From contig NZ_JAKIKQ010000005.1 of the NCBI RefSeq assembly GCF_023284045.1, positions 124,001-188,000 of the forward strand: a stretch of DNA of 64,000 bases, read 5' to 3'. Positions 47,224 to 56,847 of the stretch are shown here, piece by piece; position 1 is the first letter of the stretch; every line of letters begins with the position of its first letter. This DNA comes from Shewanella kaireitica (GTDB taxonomy: Bacteria > Pseudomonadota > Gammaproteobacteria > Enterobacterales > Shewanellaceae). The notes beneath the pieces were generated by a model, which ran no database searches, was not told the origin of the DNA, and was given only the letters and a program-made list of their open reading frames with translations. Position numbers and translations under genes: made by a program.

Positions 47224-47252
47224 AGGGCTCTTTACCAAGAGCCCTTTTTCAT
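47224..47252 (+). terminator. Terminator of the multihaem cytochrome gene
   Basis: AGGGCTCTT-TACC-AAGAGCCCT followed by TTTTC. Confidence 0.92.
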
Positions 47253-47280
47253 TTTTGCCACTTAGTCGATCTTAATAAAC

Positions 47281-48222
47281 TCAATCATCTTGGGTTGGAT
47301 TAGTTATAAAGTCCGGTATATCAATGATTTGATCTTGCCAGTTTTCAAATAAACTTTGATATAAAAACTCTATAAACACTCGGTATCTTCTCGGGAGATA
47401 AACCCGTTGTGGCATGCTCATAGTAACGGCGCTTTGTTTCATTGGGTAGTCTTGAAGTATTGGTACTAATAAGCCACTCTCGATTGCCGCATTGCCAATG
47501 ATAATAGGCACAGTGGCGATGCCAAGTCCCTCAATTGCAGCCTCTCTTACCAAGGTGATGTTATTGGTTTCTAACCTAGATTCTGGCTCAACAGTTATCC
47601 ACTGTTCGCCATTAAATAGTGTCCAGCTATTATCAACATAGGGGGTCGAAAGTCGAATACATTGATGTTGATTAAGGTCTTCGGGGATTTGTGGCGTACC
47701 ATGTTGACTGAGATATTCAGGGCTTGCCATCAGTACTTTTGGGGTATTCATCAGTGTATATGTTTGTAGAGCTTCGTTAGGTTTTTCGGTAATTTGAAAG
47801 TTGAAATCAACTCCCTCGGCAATGACATCTACCATACGATTAGTTAGCTCTGCATCAATCGTTATCTGTGGATAGGCTTTTAGAAATTTTGCTAGGACTC
47901 GTCCAAAATACAACTGACCTAACTCGATTGGGCAGATAATTTTGAGATGGCCAGTAATGGTCTGCTGGCTAGCACTGAGTTGATCTTCGGCATTTTGCAG
48001 TTCAGACAAAATATGGTGCACCCGGTTGTAATAGTTTGCTCCTGCCTCAGTCAGCTTTAATGCTCGAGTTGTTCTAAATAGCAACTGCACTCCAACGTCA
48101 GCTTCTAGCTCGGCGATCTTTCGACTGACCGTAGCCTTAGTGATCCCTAACTCCTTAGCGGCTTTAGTGAAACTTCCCTGCTCAACGACTTGAGCAAACA
48201 TTTGCACTCGATTTAAATCCAT
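47281..48222 (-). CDS. LysR-family transcriptional regulator of the adjacent pump
   Basis: A protein of 313 residues. Winged helix (MFAQVVEQGSFTKAAKELGI, KATVSRKIAELEA) and a LysR substrate domain. It diverges from an EmrAB-type pump (127 bases between starts), so it most likely controls that pump in response to one of its substrates (inference). Confidence 0.9.
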   Translation of the reverse strand: MDLNRVQMFAQVVEQGSFTKAAKELGITKATVSRKIAELEADVGVQLLFRTTRALKLTEAGANYYNRVHHILSELQNAEDQLSASQQTITGHLKIICPIELGQLYFGRVLAKFLKAYPQITIDAELTNRMVDVIAEGVDFNFQITEKPNEALQTYTLMNTPKVLMASPEYLSQHGTPQIPEDLNQHQCIRLSTPYVDNSWTLFNGEQWITVEPESRLETNNITLVREAAIEGLGIATVPIIIGNAAIESGLLVPILQDYPMKQSAVTMSMPQRVYLPRRYRVFIEFLYQSLFENWQDQIIDIPDFITNPTQDD

Positions 48223-48348
48223 TTCTTTAAACTCATCATTGTTACACCTGTGAAACAGTGGGTAATTTTTTAGCTACCTAATAAATATAGTGAAACAGTA
48301 GTAAAATGTCTTCTACTAATTTACGGGCCGATGATTGGGGAGTCACTT

Positions 48349-49422
48349 ATGTCCATTAATAGAATGTTTATCGCCGTACCGGTATTGCTGCTAGCCATAG
48401 CTGCTGGTGGTTATTACTGGTGGACTGAAGTGCGTAACTTTGAGTCGACCGATAATGCTTACGTTGAAGCGGATATTTCTAATGTCAGTGTGAAGGTGCC
48501 AGGGTATGTCACTGCGACCTTTGTGACTGATAATCAACATGTCGAGAAAGGCCAGTTATTGGCGCAACTCGAAGATAATCAATACAAGGCAAAAGTAGCA
48601 CAAAATCAGGCTATGCTGGCTAGCGCCAACGCCGATCTGAAGACATTAGCAGCGCAAGTTGATTTGCAGCAAGCGCTCATCACCCAAGCGAGTGCAGGTG
48701 TTGCGGCCGCAGAGGCTGAAAGGTTACGTTCATCGCAGCAGCTTAATCGAGCCACACAGCTAAAAGTTAAAAACTACAGCTCACAAGATACTGTTGACGA
48801 AGCTCAGGCAGGCTTTCAGTCAGCACTGGCTCATCTGGATGAAGCTAAAGCGGTTTTGGTGGCTAAGCAACGCGAGCTGGCCGTTTTTAAATCACAGCTT
48901 ATTGAGGCAGACTCTAGCGTTGAGCAAGCTAAAGCAGGTCTCGCGTTGGCTAAAATCCAATTGGCGGATACGAAAATTACTGCACCATTTAATGGCGTTG
49001 TAGGTAAGCGCGGCGCCTTACTGGGGCAATACGTGCAGCCAGGGCAAGCCATTTATAGTTTAGTGCCTGACAATGCCATTTGGATTACTGCAAATTTTAA
49101 AGAAACCCAAATCGAGCATATGCAGCCAGGACAAAAAGTATCGGTTGAACTAGATGCATTTTCTAATGAATCATTTATTGGGGTGATAGACAGTTTAGCT
49201 CCAGCATCGGGTGCAAAATTTAGCTTGTTGCCAGCTGAGAATGCCACCGGAAACTTCACCAAAATAGTACAAAGGATCCCAGTTAGAATCAGGCTTGAAT
49301 CAGCAACCTCTGTGGACATTCAACAGGTCAGAATCGTCCCTGGTTTGAGTGCATTAGTTAAGGTGGATACATCTAAAAGTGGCTTAACTGAAGCCGTTGC
49401 TCTTAACTCGGCTAAGCAATAA
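48349..49422 (+). CDS. HlyD/EmrA-family periplasmic adaptor of an MFS pump
   Basis: A protein of 357 residues. One N-terminal membrane helix (AVPVLLLAIAAGGYYWW), lipoyl-like barrel half (VKVPGYVTATFVTDNQHVEKGQ), long coiled-coil hairpin and matching second half (LADTKITAPFNGVVGKRGAL), the EmrA plan. Start ATG 48349 after GGGGAG; a longer ATG 48331 has no RBS. It connects the inner-membrane pump to an outer-membrane channel for efflux of hydrophobic drugs. The stop overlaps the start of the pump gene. Confidence 0.92.
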   Translation: MSINRMFIAVPVLLLAIAAGGYYWWTEVRNFESTDNAYVEADISNVSVKVPGYVTATFVTDNQHVEKGQLLAQLEDNQYKAKVAQNQAMLASANADLKTLAAQVDLQQALITQASAGVAAAEAERLRSSQQLNRATQLKVKNYSSQDTVDEAQAGFQSALAHLDEAKAVLVAKQRELAVFKSQLIEADSSVEQAKAGLALAKIQLADTKITAPFNGVVGKRGALLGQYVQPGQAIYSLVPDNAIWITANFKETQIEHMQPGQKVSVELDAFSNESFIGVIDSLAPASGAKFSLLPAENATGNFTKIVQRIPVRIRLESATSVDIQQVRIVPGLSALVKVDTSKSGLTEAVALNSAKQ

Positions 49423-51008
49423 TGTCCGTTTTGCTGCAATCTCAACAAGACAGTGCACCCGCCTATGAGCAGATAGAACGTGGTAGTCGCCGTGCTTGGA
49501 TAGCGGTTTTTGGCGGACTGATTGGCGCCTTTATGGCCATTTTAGATATTCAGATCACTAATGCATCGATGAAGGAGATCCAAGGTGGTTTAGGGGCAAC
49601 GCTTGAGGAAGGTTCCTGGATTGCGACGGCTTATTTAGTCGCGGAGATGATTGCTATTCCGCTCTCTGGCTGGCTAAGTAAAGGCTTAGATATTAGACGC
49701 TATATGTTATGGAATAGCGCTATTTTCATTGTTGCTTCTCTGCTTTGTTCCATCGCTTGGAATCTAGAATCCATGATCGCCTTTAGAGCTATGCAAGGGT
49801 TCTTTGGTGGTGCGCTTATTCCGATGGCATTTAGATTGATTCTTGAATATTTGCCGGACAATAAAAGAGCGGTAGGTATGGCGTTATTTGGGGTCACTGC
49901 GACCTTTGCTCCTTCGATAGGTCCTACGCTAGGCGGCTGGTTAACAGAACAGTTTAGCTGGCATTATCTGTTTTATATTAATGTGCCACCAGGGTTGCTG
50001 GTAATGTCTATGCTGGCATATGGCTTAGTTAAAAAGCCGATAAACTGGCCGGAACTTAAAAATGTTGATGTCAGCAGTATTATCACTATGGCACTGGGGA
50101 TGGGTTGCTTAGAAGTGGTGCTAGAAGAGGGCAGCCGTAAAGAGTGGTTTAGCTCAGATTTTATTCGAGATCTTGCGATTATATCAGCGATTAATATTGT
50201 AATTTTCGTCTATTTACAGCTTAAAAGAAGCAATCCGCTAGTGAATTTAAAGTTGTTAGGGCATCGAGATTTTGCCCTTTCTACCATTGCCTATTTTTTA
50301 CTTGGGTTGGCGCTCTTTTCATCTATTTACATGGTGCCATTATACCTATCGCAAGTGCAGGATTATAACTCGCTAGAGATTGGTGAGGTACTGATGTGGA
50401 TGGGGTTTCCTCAGCTATTTATTTTACCTTTTATGCCCAAGCTTATGGAGCGTTTTGATAACCGCTATTTAGCAGGGTTTGGCTTTTTTATGTTTGGTGT
50501 GAGTTATTACATGAACTGCCATATGACTGCTGATTTCGCCGGTCCGCAATTGATCGCTTCCATGGTCGTCCGAGCCATTGGTCAGCCATTTATTATGGTG
50601 CCGATAGGTATGTTGGCAACTGCGCATATACGTAAAGAGGAAAATGCTTCTGCATCAACAGTGCTCAATGTTATTCGTAACCTTGGTGGTGCAGTCGGCA
50701 TTGCTTTAGTCGCTACCCTTACTGATAACTTAAGTCGTAGCCATTTAGCGCACATGAAAGAAACTATCCCCGCTGTGAGCTCAATGGCTAATGAGTATTT
50801 AGTGGCAACAGCGAATATGTTGCAAGCATCCGGCTCTGACCCTGTCACTGCAAGCTTACAAGCATCTGCGCTGCTAGGGCAAACCATGGCCAAGCAGGCA
50901 TCTATTCAGGCATATAACGATGTGTTTTTCATTATGTCAGCGCTGCTGATGGTGGCAGTTGTGGCGGTATTATCAATCCGCAAACCTGCTGCTAGCGCTG
51001 CAAATTAA
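49422..51008 (+). CDS. EmrB-type MFS efflux transporter (DHA2 family)
   Basis: A protein of 528 residues with about 14 membrane segments, the length of DHA2 transporters. The motif ATYLVAEMIAIPLSGWLSK is found at TM2, with VTATFAPSIGPTLGGWL (motif C) at TM5. The start ATG overlaps the EmrA stop (TAATG). A proton-driven exporter of toxic compounds; the substrate is not predictable. Partner: the adaptor just upstream; no outer-membrane channel gene is encoded here. Confidence 0.93.
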   Translation: MSVLLQSQQDSAPAYEQIERGSRRAWIAVFGGLIGAFMAILDIQITNASMKEIQGGLGATLEEGSWIATAYLVAEMIAIPLSGWLSKGLDIRRYMLWNSAIFIVASLLCSIAWNLESMIAFRAMQGFFGGALIPMAFRLILEYLPDNKRAVGMALFGVTATFAPSIGPTLGGWLTEQFSWHYLFYINVPPGLLVMSMLAYGLVKKPINWPELKNVDVSSIITMALGMGCLEVVLEEGSRKEWFSSDFIRDLAIISAINIVIFVYLQLKRSNPLVNLKLLGHRDFALSTIAYFLLGLALFSSIYMVPLYLSQVQDYNSLEIGEVLMWMGFPQLFILPFMPKLMERFDNRYLAGFGFFMFGVSYYMNCHMTADFAGPQLIASMVVRAIGQPFIMVPIGMLATAHIRKEENASASTVLNVIRNLGGAVGIALVATLTDNLSRSHLAHMKETIPAVSSMANEYLVATANMLQASGSDPVTASLQASALLGQTMAKQASIQAYNDVFFIMSALLMVAVVAVLSIRKPAASAAN

Positions 51009-51098
51009 GCAATATATTAGCGGAGTTAATATTGTCTGTATTTGTTGATTTTAAGCAGCTAGACTGCAGCCTAGACTCGTTGTTATGGAGAAAGACTT

Positions 51099-51560
51099 TT
51101 GTTGTGGAAATCGCTAGCTTTTTCGGAGCTTACACTCGATGAATTGTATGATCTACTCAAGCTGAGAGTAGATGTATTTGTGGTAGAGCAAAACTGCCCC
51201 TATCCAGAGTTAGATGACAAAGATCGCCATAGCCAAACCCAGCACTTACTTGGTATCGATGGACAAGGCGTTATTCAAGCTTATGCGCGAGTGCTAGCGC
51301 CTGGTGTGAGTTATCCAGATGCCAGTATTGGCCGTGTGATTGTTTCCGAAGCCGTTCGCGGGGGAGGAGTTGCTCATATCTTGATGCAAAAAGCGATTTC
51401 GATATCAACCAAGAAGTGGCCCGAGCATAATATTCAGCTTGGTGGGCAAGAGCACTTAAAAGGCTTCTATCAAAAGCTCGGTTTTGAGCCCGTATCAGAG
51501 ATGTATCTTGAAGATGGAATCCCTCATCTCGACATGTTACTAACGCGAGAAGGTTCATAG
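51099..51560 (+). CDS. elaA: ElaA-family GNAT acetyltransferase
   Basis: A protein of 153 residues. The opening LWKSLAFSELTLDELYDLLK and RVDVFVVEQNCPYPELD match ElaA. The acetyl-CoA region IGRVIVSEAVRGGGVAHIL is visible, typical of GNAT. No ATG fits; TTG at 51099 lies 8 bases after GGAG, with TTG 51102 possible. The natural substrate of ElaA is not known. It is followed by a 200-base gap with a weak A/T hairpin (51677-51698). Confidence 0.88.
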   Translation: MLWKSLAFSELTLDELYDLLKLRVDVFVVEQNCPYPELDDKDRHSQTQHLLGIDGQGVIQAYARVLAPGVSYPDASIGRVIVSEAVRGGGVAHILMQKAISISTKKWPEHNIQLGGQEHLKGFYQKLGFEPVSEMYLEDGIPHLDMLLTREGS

Positions 51561-51759
51561 CATAAAGCGCTAGTTTTAAACTAAAGTAGCTTGCTTTAAT
51601 GACACCTTCCTAAGGGAGGGGGTTGAGTTTACTTTAAATCTAATCCCGTTTAAGTCTGTCACTATTAAGGTTGGAGATCTTTACCGACGAATAAAGATAG
51701 TTTTTTTGTGGTAAAAGTGTTCAACTTTATTTCCCCTTATCAATCAATAAAGGCGCGCA

Positions 51760-52644
51760 GTGCTAAATTATATTGAACCTGTATTTAGACCCCCTTCGGA
51801 GTGGAAATCACTCATTCTGCAGGTGACCAATGGTTGTAGTTGGAACCAGTGCAGCTTCTGCGATATGTACACTGCTAGCCAGAAGCGTTTTCGAGCGCAA
51901 AAAATTGATAAAGTAGAACAAGACTTGATCAAAGTATCCAGCTCTCAAGCTCACATATCTAGAGTGTTCTTGGCTGATGGTGATGCCATGACGTTACCAT
52001 TCGCCAGATTGGAAGAGATCTGCTTACTTATCAAAAAATACTTACCCTCAGTGACACGGATCAGCAGTTATTGTTTGCCTCGTAATATCAACAACAAGAC
52101 GCCTGAGCAGTTACGACGATTGCGAGAACTAGGACTAACTTTGCTCTACATTGGCTGTGAAAGTGGTGATGATGAAGTATTAAAGCGGATCAAAAAAGGG
52201 GAAACGTTTGCTTCTTCATTGGCTGCATTGCAAAAGATTAAAGCGGCAGGTATCAAGTCATCGGTAATGATTCTAAATGGTCTAGGCGGGGTATCTTTGT
52301 CACGACAACATGCACTGCAATCTGCAAAGCTAATGAATGCAGCGCAGCCTGAATTCTTGTCAACGCTGGTGGTGACCCTGCCACTGGGCACTGAGCGCAT
52401 GGATGAGGCATTTGATGGCCATTTTCAGTTACCAAATCAGATGCAATTGTTTGAAGAGATGCAGATATTACTGAGTCATCTAGAACTGGAAAAAACTATC
52501 TTTCGTTCAGACCACGCCTCCAATTACTTAGTATTAAAAGGTGTGTTGGGCAAAGATAAAGCAAGCCTATTAAGCCAAGTCGAGGCCGCAATGAATACGC
52601 CCGAACGTATTCAATTGCGACAGGAGTGGCAGCGAGGTTTGTAG
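51760..52644 (+). CDS. Radical SAM protein, CX4CX2C subgroup
   Basis: A protein of 294 residues. The iron-sulfur motif near residues 26-34 reads GCSWNQCSFC, spacing Cx4Cx2C, where most radical SAM enzymes have Cx3Cx2C. A Gly-rich SAM region (IGCESGDDEVLKRIKKG) follows, as in Elp3/MiaB-like domains. Start GTG 51760. The C-terminal part carries no further cofactor motif that I recognise. Substrate unknown. It is convergent with mscS with 17 bases between the stops. Confidence 0.82.
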   Translation: MLNYIEPVFRPPSEWKSLILQVTNGCSWNQCSFCDMYTASQKRFRAQKIDKVEQDLIKVSSSQAHISRVFLADGDAMTLPFARLEEICLLIKKYLPSVTRISSYCLPRNINNKTPEQLRRLRELGLTLLYIGCESGDDEVLKRIKKGETFASSLAALQKIKAAGIKSSVMILNGLGGVSLSRQHALQSAKLMNAAQPEFLSTLVVTLPLGTERMDEAFDGHFQLPNQMQLFEEMQILLSHLELEKTIFRSDHASNYLVLKGVLGKDKASLLSQVEAAMNTPERIQLRQEWQRGL

Positions 52645-52661
52645 TGTTGCTAAAGTGATAT

Positions 52662-53498
52662 TTACGGCTCTTGAATATGGATCTCTCTGACTGGGCAAGG
52701 GATCTCTATATTGGCTTCTCTAAGTGCTTTGATTAAGCTGGAGTTGGTCTGGTATTTATCTTGGAAATAGCTTTCGGTAGCCACCCAATAGCGAATACCA
52801 ATCTCAATACCTATACTATTAAAATCGTTTATTCCTACTTGTGCATGCTCGCCATCACTTACCTGATCGCTGTCAGCTAATACTTGTTTGAGGATTGACA
52901 CAACCTGTTCAGGTTCGGCTTGATAGCTGATATTGAGCGTGGTTTCTACCAGTTTATTCGCAAATGAGTTATGTAATACCTCACCGACTATATGTTTATT
53001 GGGCACATTTATTTGTTCGCCCTCTTCATTGGTAAGTACCGTCATTCCTAGGTGAATATCCTTAACTAATCCGCTCACACCTTTAACTTCAATGGTGTTG
53101 CCGACAATGAAAGGGCGAGTCACTATGATGGTGATACCAGCGGCATAGTTTGCCAACATCCCTTGCAGAGCAAGACCTGCACCTAATGATGCGGCACCAA
53201 TCGCGGCAACCATTGGGGTAACGCTAATCCCGAGTTTTCCAAGGGCGATGACACCAACTAACAGGATTATTAGGATACGGACAAAGTTACTGGTGAAATT
53301 GCTGAGGGTAATATCAATTTCATGTTTTTCAAAAAGACGAGTGACAAGGTTGGATGCTTTAGCTGCAACCCATAAGCCAATTAAGAAAATTAGCGCAGCA
53401 CCTAAAATACTAAAGCTATACTGCACAATAAACTCAGTGATCATGCTATAGGCATTTTGTAATTGAGCTATCTCTTGATCTAAACCTTGTTCATTCAT
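52662..53498 (-). CDS. Small-conductance mechanosensitive channel MscS family
   Basis: A protein of 278 residues, the length of E. coli MscS (286). Three N-terminal membrane helices, of which the third is the pore (SLGAGLALQGMLANYAAG, compare the Gly/Ala-rich TM3 of MscS). The beta domain (IEVKGVSGLVKDIHLGMT) and a C-terminal alpha/beta domain follow. It releases solutes on osmotic downshock. The start ATG 53498 lies after AAGGACC. Confidence 0.92.
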   Translation of the reverse strand: MNEQGLDQEIAQLQNAYSMITEFIVQYSFSILGAALIFLIGLWVAAKASNLVTRLFEKHEIDITLSNFTSNFVRILIILLVGVIALGKLGISVTPMVAAIGAASLGAGLALQGMLANYAAGITIIVTRPFIVGNTIEVKGVSGLVKDIHLGMTVLTNEEGEQINVPNKHIVGEVLHNSFANKLVETTLNISYQAEPEQVVSILKQVLADSDQVSDGEHAQVGINDFNSIGIEIGIRYWVATESYFQDKYQTNSSLIKALREANIEIPCPVREIHIQEP

Positions 53499-53708
53499 TA
53501 TTTGGTCCTTAATACAACATTTTTACTTTGTAGCTTACTGAAATTAAACTGTTTTGTAACTTGGTATTTACCGTGAGAGTAGTTTGTTTTCAAGTTTTAC
53601 TCTGCTAGGTAACGATCCGTGAAGATGATCATGCTTTGCTGTAAACCTTCTGTGATATCAACAAGAATAGGTTATTCTCAAGGGTAATTCTAATCAGTGA
53701 GATCCACT

Positions 53709-54167
53709 ATGAAAGCGATTATTCTAGTTATATGTAGTTTGTTTACGACCTCTGTCTGGGCAAATACTTATGGTATTGGCGATCAGCTGGAGACACTAAA
53801 GTTACAAGACCAATACGAAGCGGATTACGCTATTGATCAGAAAGTTACTCGAGTACTGTTTAGTCGTAGCATGGACGGTGGCAACCTTATTCAGGAAGCA
53901 TTAGAAGCAGATCCTGCGCTTTATGAAACTAACTCACTCGCTTACGTAGCAGATATTAGCGGCATGCCTTCATTAATTGCTCGCTTTGTAGCTATTCCAC
54001 AGTTTAAGAAGTTTGATTATAGAGTGGCATTAGATCGAGAGGGCGAGATAACCAAGGCTCTACCTGCTGAAAAGGATCAGGCAACGTTAATTGAATTAAC
54101 TGATAACAAGATCACTCAAATCAGTTATTTTGAATCAACTGAATCATTGTTAGAAGCACTTAAGTAA
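53709..54167 (+). CDS. Periplasmic small protein, YtfJ/thioredoxin-like, function unknown
   Basis: A protein of 152 residues with a clear signal peptide (cleavage near VWA-NT). The beta-alpha pattern and the block TRVLFSRSMDGGNLIQEAL resemble thioredoxin-fold proteins, but the CXXC active site is absent. Start ATG 53709; the frame to 53697 (GTG) is less likely. A shared bidirectional terminator with the next gene. I do not recognise a function. Confidence 0.75.
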   Translation: MKAIILVICSLFTTSVWANTYGIGDQLETLKLQDQYEADYAIDQKVTRVLFSRSMDGGNLIQEALEADPALYETNSLAYVADISGMPSLIARFVAIPQFKKFDYRVALDREGEITKALPAEKDQATLIELTDNKITQISYFESTESLLEALK

Positions 54168-54181
54168 CTTATAAGCTCATG

Positions 54182-54206
54182 AAAAAGGCGCGTTAAGCGC
54201 CTTTTT
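54182..54206. terminator. Bidirectional terminator between two convergent genes
   Basis: AAAAAGGCGC-GTTAA-GCGCCTTTTT: an A-run, stem and T-run usable on both strands. Confidence 0.88.
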
Positions 54207-54221
54207 AGTTTCAATATCTAG

Positions 54222-54437
54222 CTAAGCTGAGTGCCCTTTTAAAATATCGTAAATCTCCTCCTTCAAATGCAGCTTTTGCAGCTTTAATTCGTGTACCTCT
54301 GGGGTGTAGTCACTAGCGCTGTGCTGTTCCAGATTCCTAATCTCTTCATCAAGCTGGTTGTGTTTGTTGAATTTTTTCTGGAAGTGAGTGTCAGAAGTTT
54401 TAAGTTTGCTTATTAATTCTCTATATTCTGGAAACAT
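54222..54437 (-). CDS. YdcH family (DUF465) small coiled-coil protein
   Basis: A protein of 71 residues, almost wholly charged helix (FPEYRELISKLKTSDTHF, ELKLQKLHLKEEIY), the pattern of the DUF465/YdcH family. Role unknown; homologues are found in many proteobacteria. The RBS, AGGACAGCC, lies just before ATG 54437. Confidence 0.85.
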   Translation of the reverse strand: MFPEYRELISKLKTSDTHFQKKFNKHNQLDEEIRNLEQHSASDYTPEVHELKLQKLHLKEEIYDILKGHSA

Positions 54438-54813
54438 ACAGGCTGTCCTTTTGCTGATATTTTCTTGTGGTTCAACTTTAAACTAGCGCGTTCTATTTGG
54501 ACTATTTGTGAGTTAGATCATGTTTTGGTGTATTATTCTAATCTATAGGTGAAAGTTGGTGCAAGCCTTTGTTTTTAAAGTCTTTTAAATCATGTTTCTC
54601 ACTAAGATAAATAACCTTAAGTGCAACTGGCGCTCTGCCGAACTACTGCTATATTTCTACAATCGTTAGCAATACTGTTTTGGTAACTAGATTACGACAA
54701 TTCATTTACTCTTGGCGGAAAAAGTGTGATCGGGTTAACCTTATCGCGGTCGATACTAGGTTAAAGTCGATTTATTAAGAATTTTATAATCAAAATTGAA
54801 AGGGGTTTTCACA
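54438..54813. other. udp upstream region
   Basis: No coding frame. TGTGA-N6-TCATG at 54507-54522 is a possible CRP site, and TGTGA at 54725-54729 another half. udp of E. coli is controlled by CRP and CytR, so this is plausible but unproven. Confidence 0.4.
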
Positions 54814-55572
54814 ATGTCTGATGTATTTCATTTAGGCTTAACCAAAGAGATGCTCGATGGCGCAAGCTTAGCTATCGTGCCAGGTGATCCAGAAAGAGTT
54901 AAACGTATTGCTGAGCTTATGGAGAACGCGACATTTCTAGCAAGCCACCGCGAATATACCAGTTATCTAGCGTATATCGACGGTAAACCTGTCGTGGTGT
55001 GTTCAACAGGTATCGGTGGACCATCAACCTCTATTGCAGTTGAAGAGTTGGCTCAGCTAGGTGTACGTACCTTCTTACGTGTTGGAACAACTGGTGCTAT
55101 CCAGCCACAGGTTAATGTTGGAGACGTGATTGTTACTCAAGCTTCTGTCCGTCTAGATGGTGCTAGCTTGCACTTTGCTCCAATGGAGTTCCCAGCGGTT
55201 GCAAACTTTGAATGTACTACAGCTATGGTTGAAGCGAGCCGTGATGCAGGCTTAGAGCCTCATATTGGTATCACTGCGTCATCTGACACCTTCTACCCAG
55301 GGCAAGAGCGTTACGATACGGTTTCTGGCCGCATTACACGTCAGTTCAAAGGGTCGATGCAAGAGTGGCAAGATCTTGGCGTACTTAACTATGAGATGGA
55401 ATCTTCAACGCTATTTACCATGTGTGCTTCACAAGGTTGGCGTGCAGCGTGTGTTGCGGGTGTGATTGTGAACCGCACACAGCAAGAGATCCCAGATGAA
55501 GCGACGATGAAGAAAACAGAAGTGAGTGCTGTTTCTATCGTTGTGGCTGCAGCTAAAAAGCTGTTGGCATAA
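54814..55572 (+). CDS. udp: Uridine phosphorylase Udp
   Basis: A protein of 252 residues, the usual length (E. coli 253). Starts [11 protein letters not shown]; phosphate-binding [22 protein letters not shown] and the uracil-pocket MESSTLFTM are all present. Cleaves uridine to uracil and ribose-1-phosphate. The start is ATG 54814 after AAAGGGG; a longer frame to 54796 adds six residues and is less likely. Its convergent neighbour is a nucleoside-type channel. Confidence 0.97.
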   Translation: MSDVFHLGLTKEMLDGASLAIVPGDPERVKRIAELMENATFLASHREYTSYLAYIDGKPVVVCSTGIGGPSTSIAVEELAQLGVRTFLRVGTTGAIQPQVNVGDVIVTQASVRLDGASLHFAPMEFPAVANFECTTAMVEASRDAGLEPHIGITASSDTFYPGQERYDTVSGRITRQFKGSMQEWQDLGVLNYEMESSTLFTMCASQGWRAACVAGVIVNRTQQEIPDEATMKKTEVSAVSIVVAAAKKLLA

Positions 55573-55626
55573 AGGTAAAGAATTCTCTATAAGAGGGGTC
55601 TATTAGAGAGTTCAGATACTTAAGAC

Positions 55627-55651
55627 AAAAGGCGCATATAGCGCCTTTTTT
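55627..55651. terminator. Bidirectional terminator between udp and the Tsx-like gene
   Basis: AAAAGGCGC-ATATA-GCGCCTTTT with A/T runs on both sides. Confidence 0.88.
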
Positions 55652-55670
55652 GTATCTGCATCAAACAGGG

Positions 55671-56423
55671 TTAGAAGTGATATTTTGCTATCACTGAGTA
55701 GGTGTTCTGATCGATACCATCGACACCATACTTGTTCTTCCAGTAATCGTATTCGATACCGACAAACAGTTTATTTTTCTTATGCTCACCGAAAACCACT
55801 GCGCCTAGATCATATTTAAGCTGTGGGTTGAAGTGGAAGTTGGTTTGATACGCATCTTCATCAGTCGCGAATACCCAATCAAAGAAGCCATCAAATACGA
55901 TATTAGAGTTACCAACAGGAAAGTCCATTCTAAATGCTGGAGTTAACTGCCAGCCATCGCTGATGTTATCGCTACCCGTTGCATGTCTGCGGTAGGTATT
56001 GAGTTGAAAATAGCTGAAGTAGGGTACATTCAAATCCATACCTAAACCATAGAGCCAGCTTTTTACTGGGCCTTCACCTTCTTCGAAGGTGAGCGCTAGA
56101 GATAGATCGCTAATTGGGCCAAGGGCTATCTCTTTGCCTAATATTTTTCCCGCGCTAAAACGAGTCGATATTTCGCCGTAGGTAGTGCTGTCTTTGCCAC
56201 CATTATTGCCGTTAAAATAAATAACATCTTGGAAAGCAAACCAATCACCATACTTCCAGTCGCCTGCCGTTTCAAAGGTGAAAGTCGTTTGCGAGTCAGA
56301 CGGTGCCAAGTCGTAATTATCACCATATAGCGCAGTGACGCTCGCATCCCACCAATTAATCATATTGTCAGCCATTGCAGTTGGGCTGACGAGTAGCGCT
56401 AGGCATAACCATTTCTTATTCAT
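55671..56423 (-). CDS. Tsx-like nucleoside-specific outer-membrane channel
   Basis: A protein of 250 residues. Signal peptide (LLVSPTAMA-DN), then a barrel of alternating strands, closing with an aromatic C-terminal strand (YSVIAKYHF). The conserved INWWDASVTALYGDNY near the start is typical of the channel_Tsx family, which passes nucleosides across the outer membrane. Start ATG 56423, as the upstream extension has no signal-peptide sense. Next to udp, it probably supplies uridine. Confidence 0.85.
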   Translation of the reverse strand: MNKKWLCLALLVSPTAMADNMINWWDASVTALYGDNYDLAPSDSQTTFTFETAGDWKYGDWFAFQDVIYFNGNNGGKDSTTYGEISTRFSAGKILGKEIALGPISDLSLALTFEEGEGPVKSWLYGLGMDLNVPYFSYFQLNTYRRHATGSDNISDGWQLTPAFRMDFPVGNSNIVFDGFFDWVFATDEDAYQTNFHFNPQLKYDLGAVVFGEHKKNKLFVGIEYDYWKNKYGVDGIDQNTYSVIAKYHF

Positions 56424-56847
56424 CTCAAAACCTTTTGTGTGCAGCTTGCGCTGCTTATTGTTTGGCAATCTATACACTCTATGGTGTGATTTATATTTAA
56501 TTGCATTTATAAGGGGACAGACCAATTTAAAACGATTGTTCGATGACCGTTTTAATGGCGTGGAATATAGGCTGAAACTGAATATTGTTCAAAGAGTTTG
56601 TTACGATTTTTTGCGTTAGATTGTAAATATATTGCTGTAGATTGTAATTACACTGATTGAGGTGTAAAAAGGTGTCTTGTTAAGGATTACTACTAAGTGT
56701 AATTTATTCAGTGGTTTATGTTTGAGTCATAGGTGATTCATCAACCTCTGTTTGTATGCTCTTTTAAGTTCTAATGACATAATATGTCGCAAGTAAAACA
56801 AACAGCTGATATAGTGACTGTCTGGACTCTTCATTTCAGGGGGAAAT
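56424..56847. other. Intergenic region between the Tsx-like gene and nfeD
   Basis: About 420 AT-rich bases with no coding frame. Promoters for both divergent genes should be here. A short string, GGGGACAGACCAATTT at about 56513-56528, resembles dispersed repeat debris; a related string occurs near 7110. Confidence 0.4.

Noticed and set aside
51603..51621. Short hairpin CCTTCC-TAA-GGGAGG after elaA as terminator
   Set aside because: No T-run follows and the arms are only six bases; called neither terminator nor repeat.
54507..54543. CRP-dependent promoter 290 bases upstream of udp
   Set aside because: The CRP-like site is too close to the possible -10 (about -30) for a standard class I or II promoter; kept only as a weak note.
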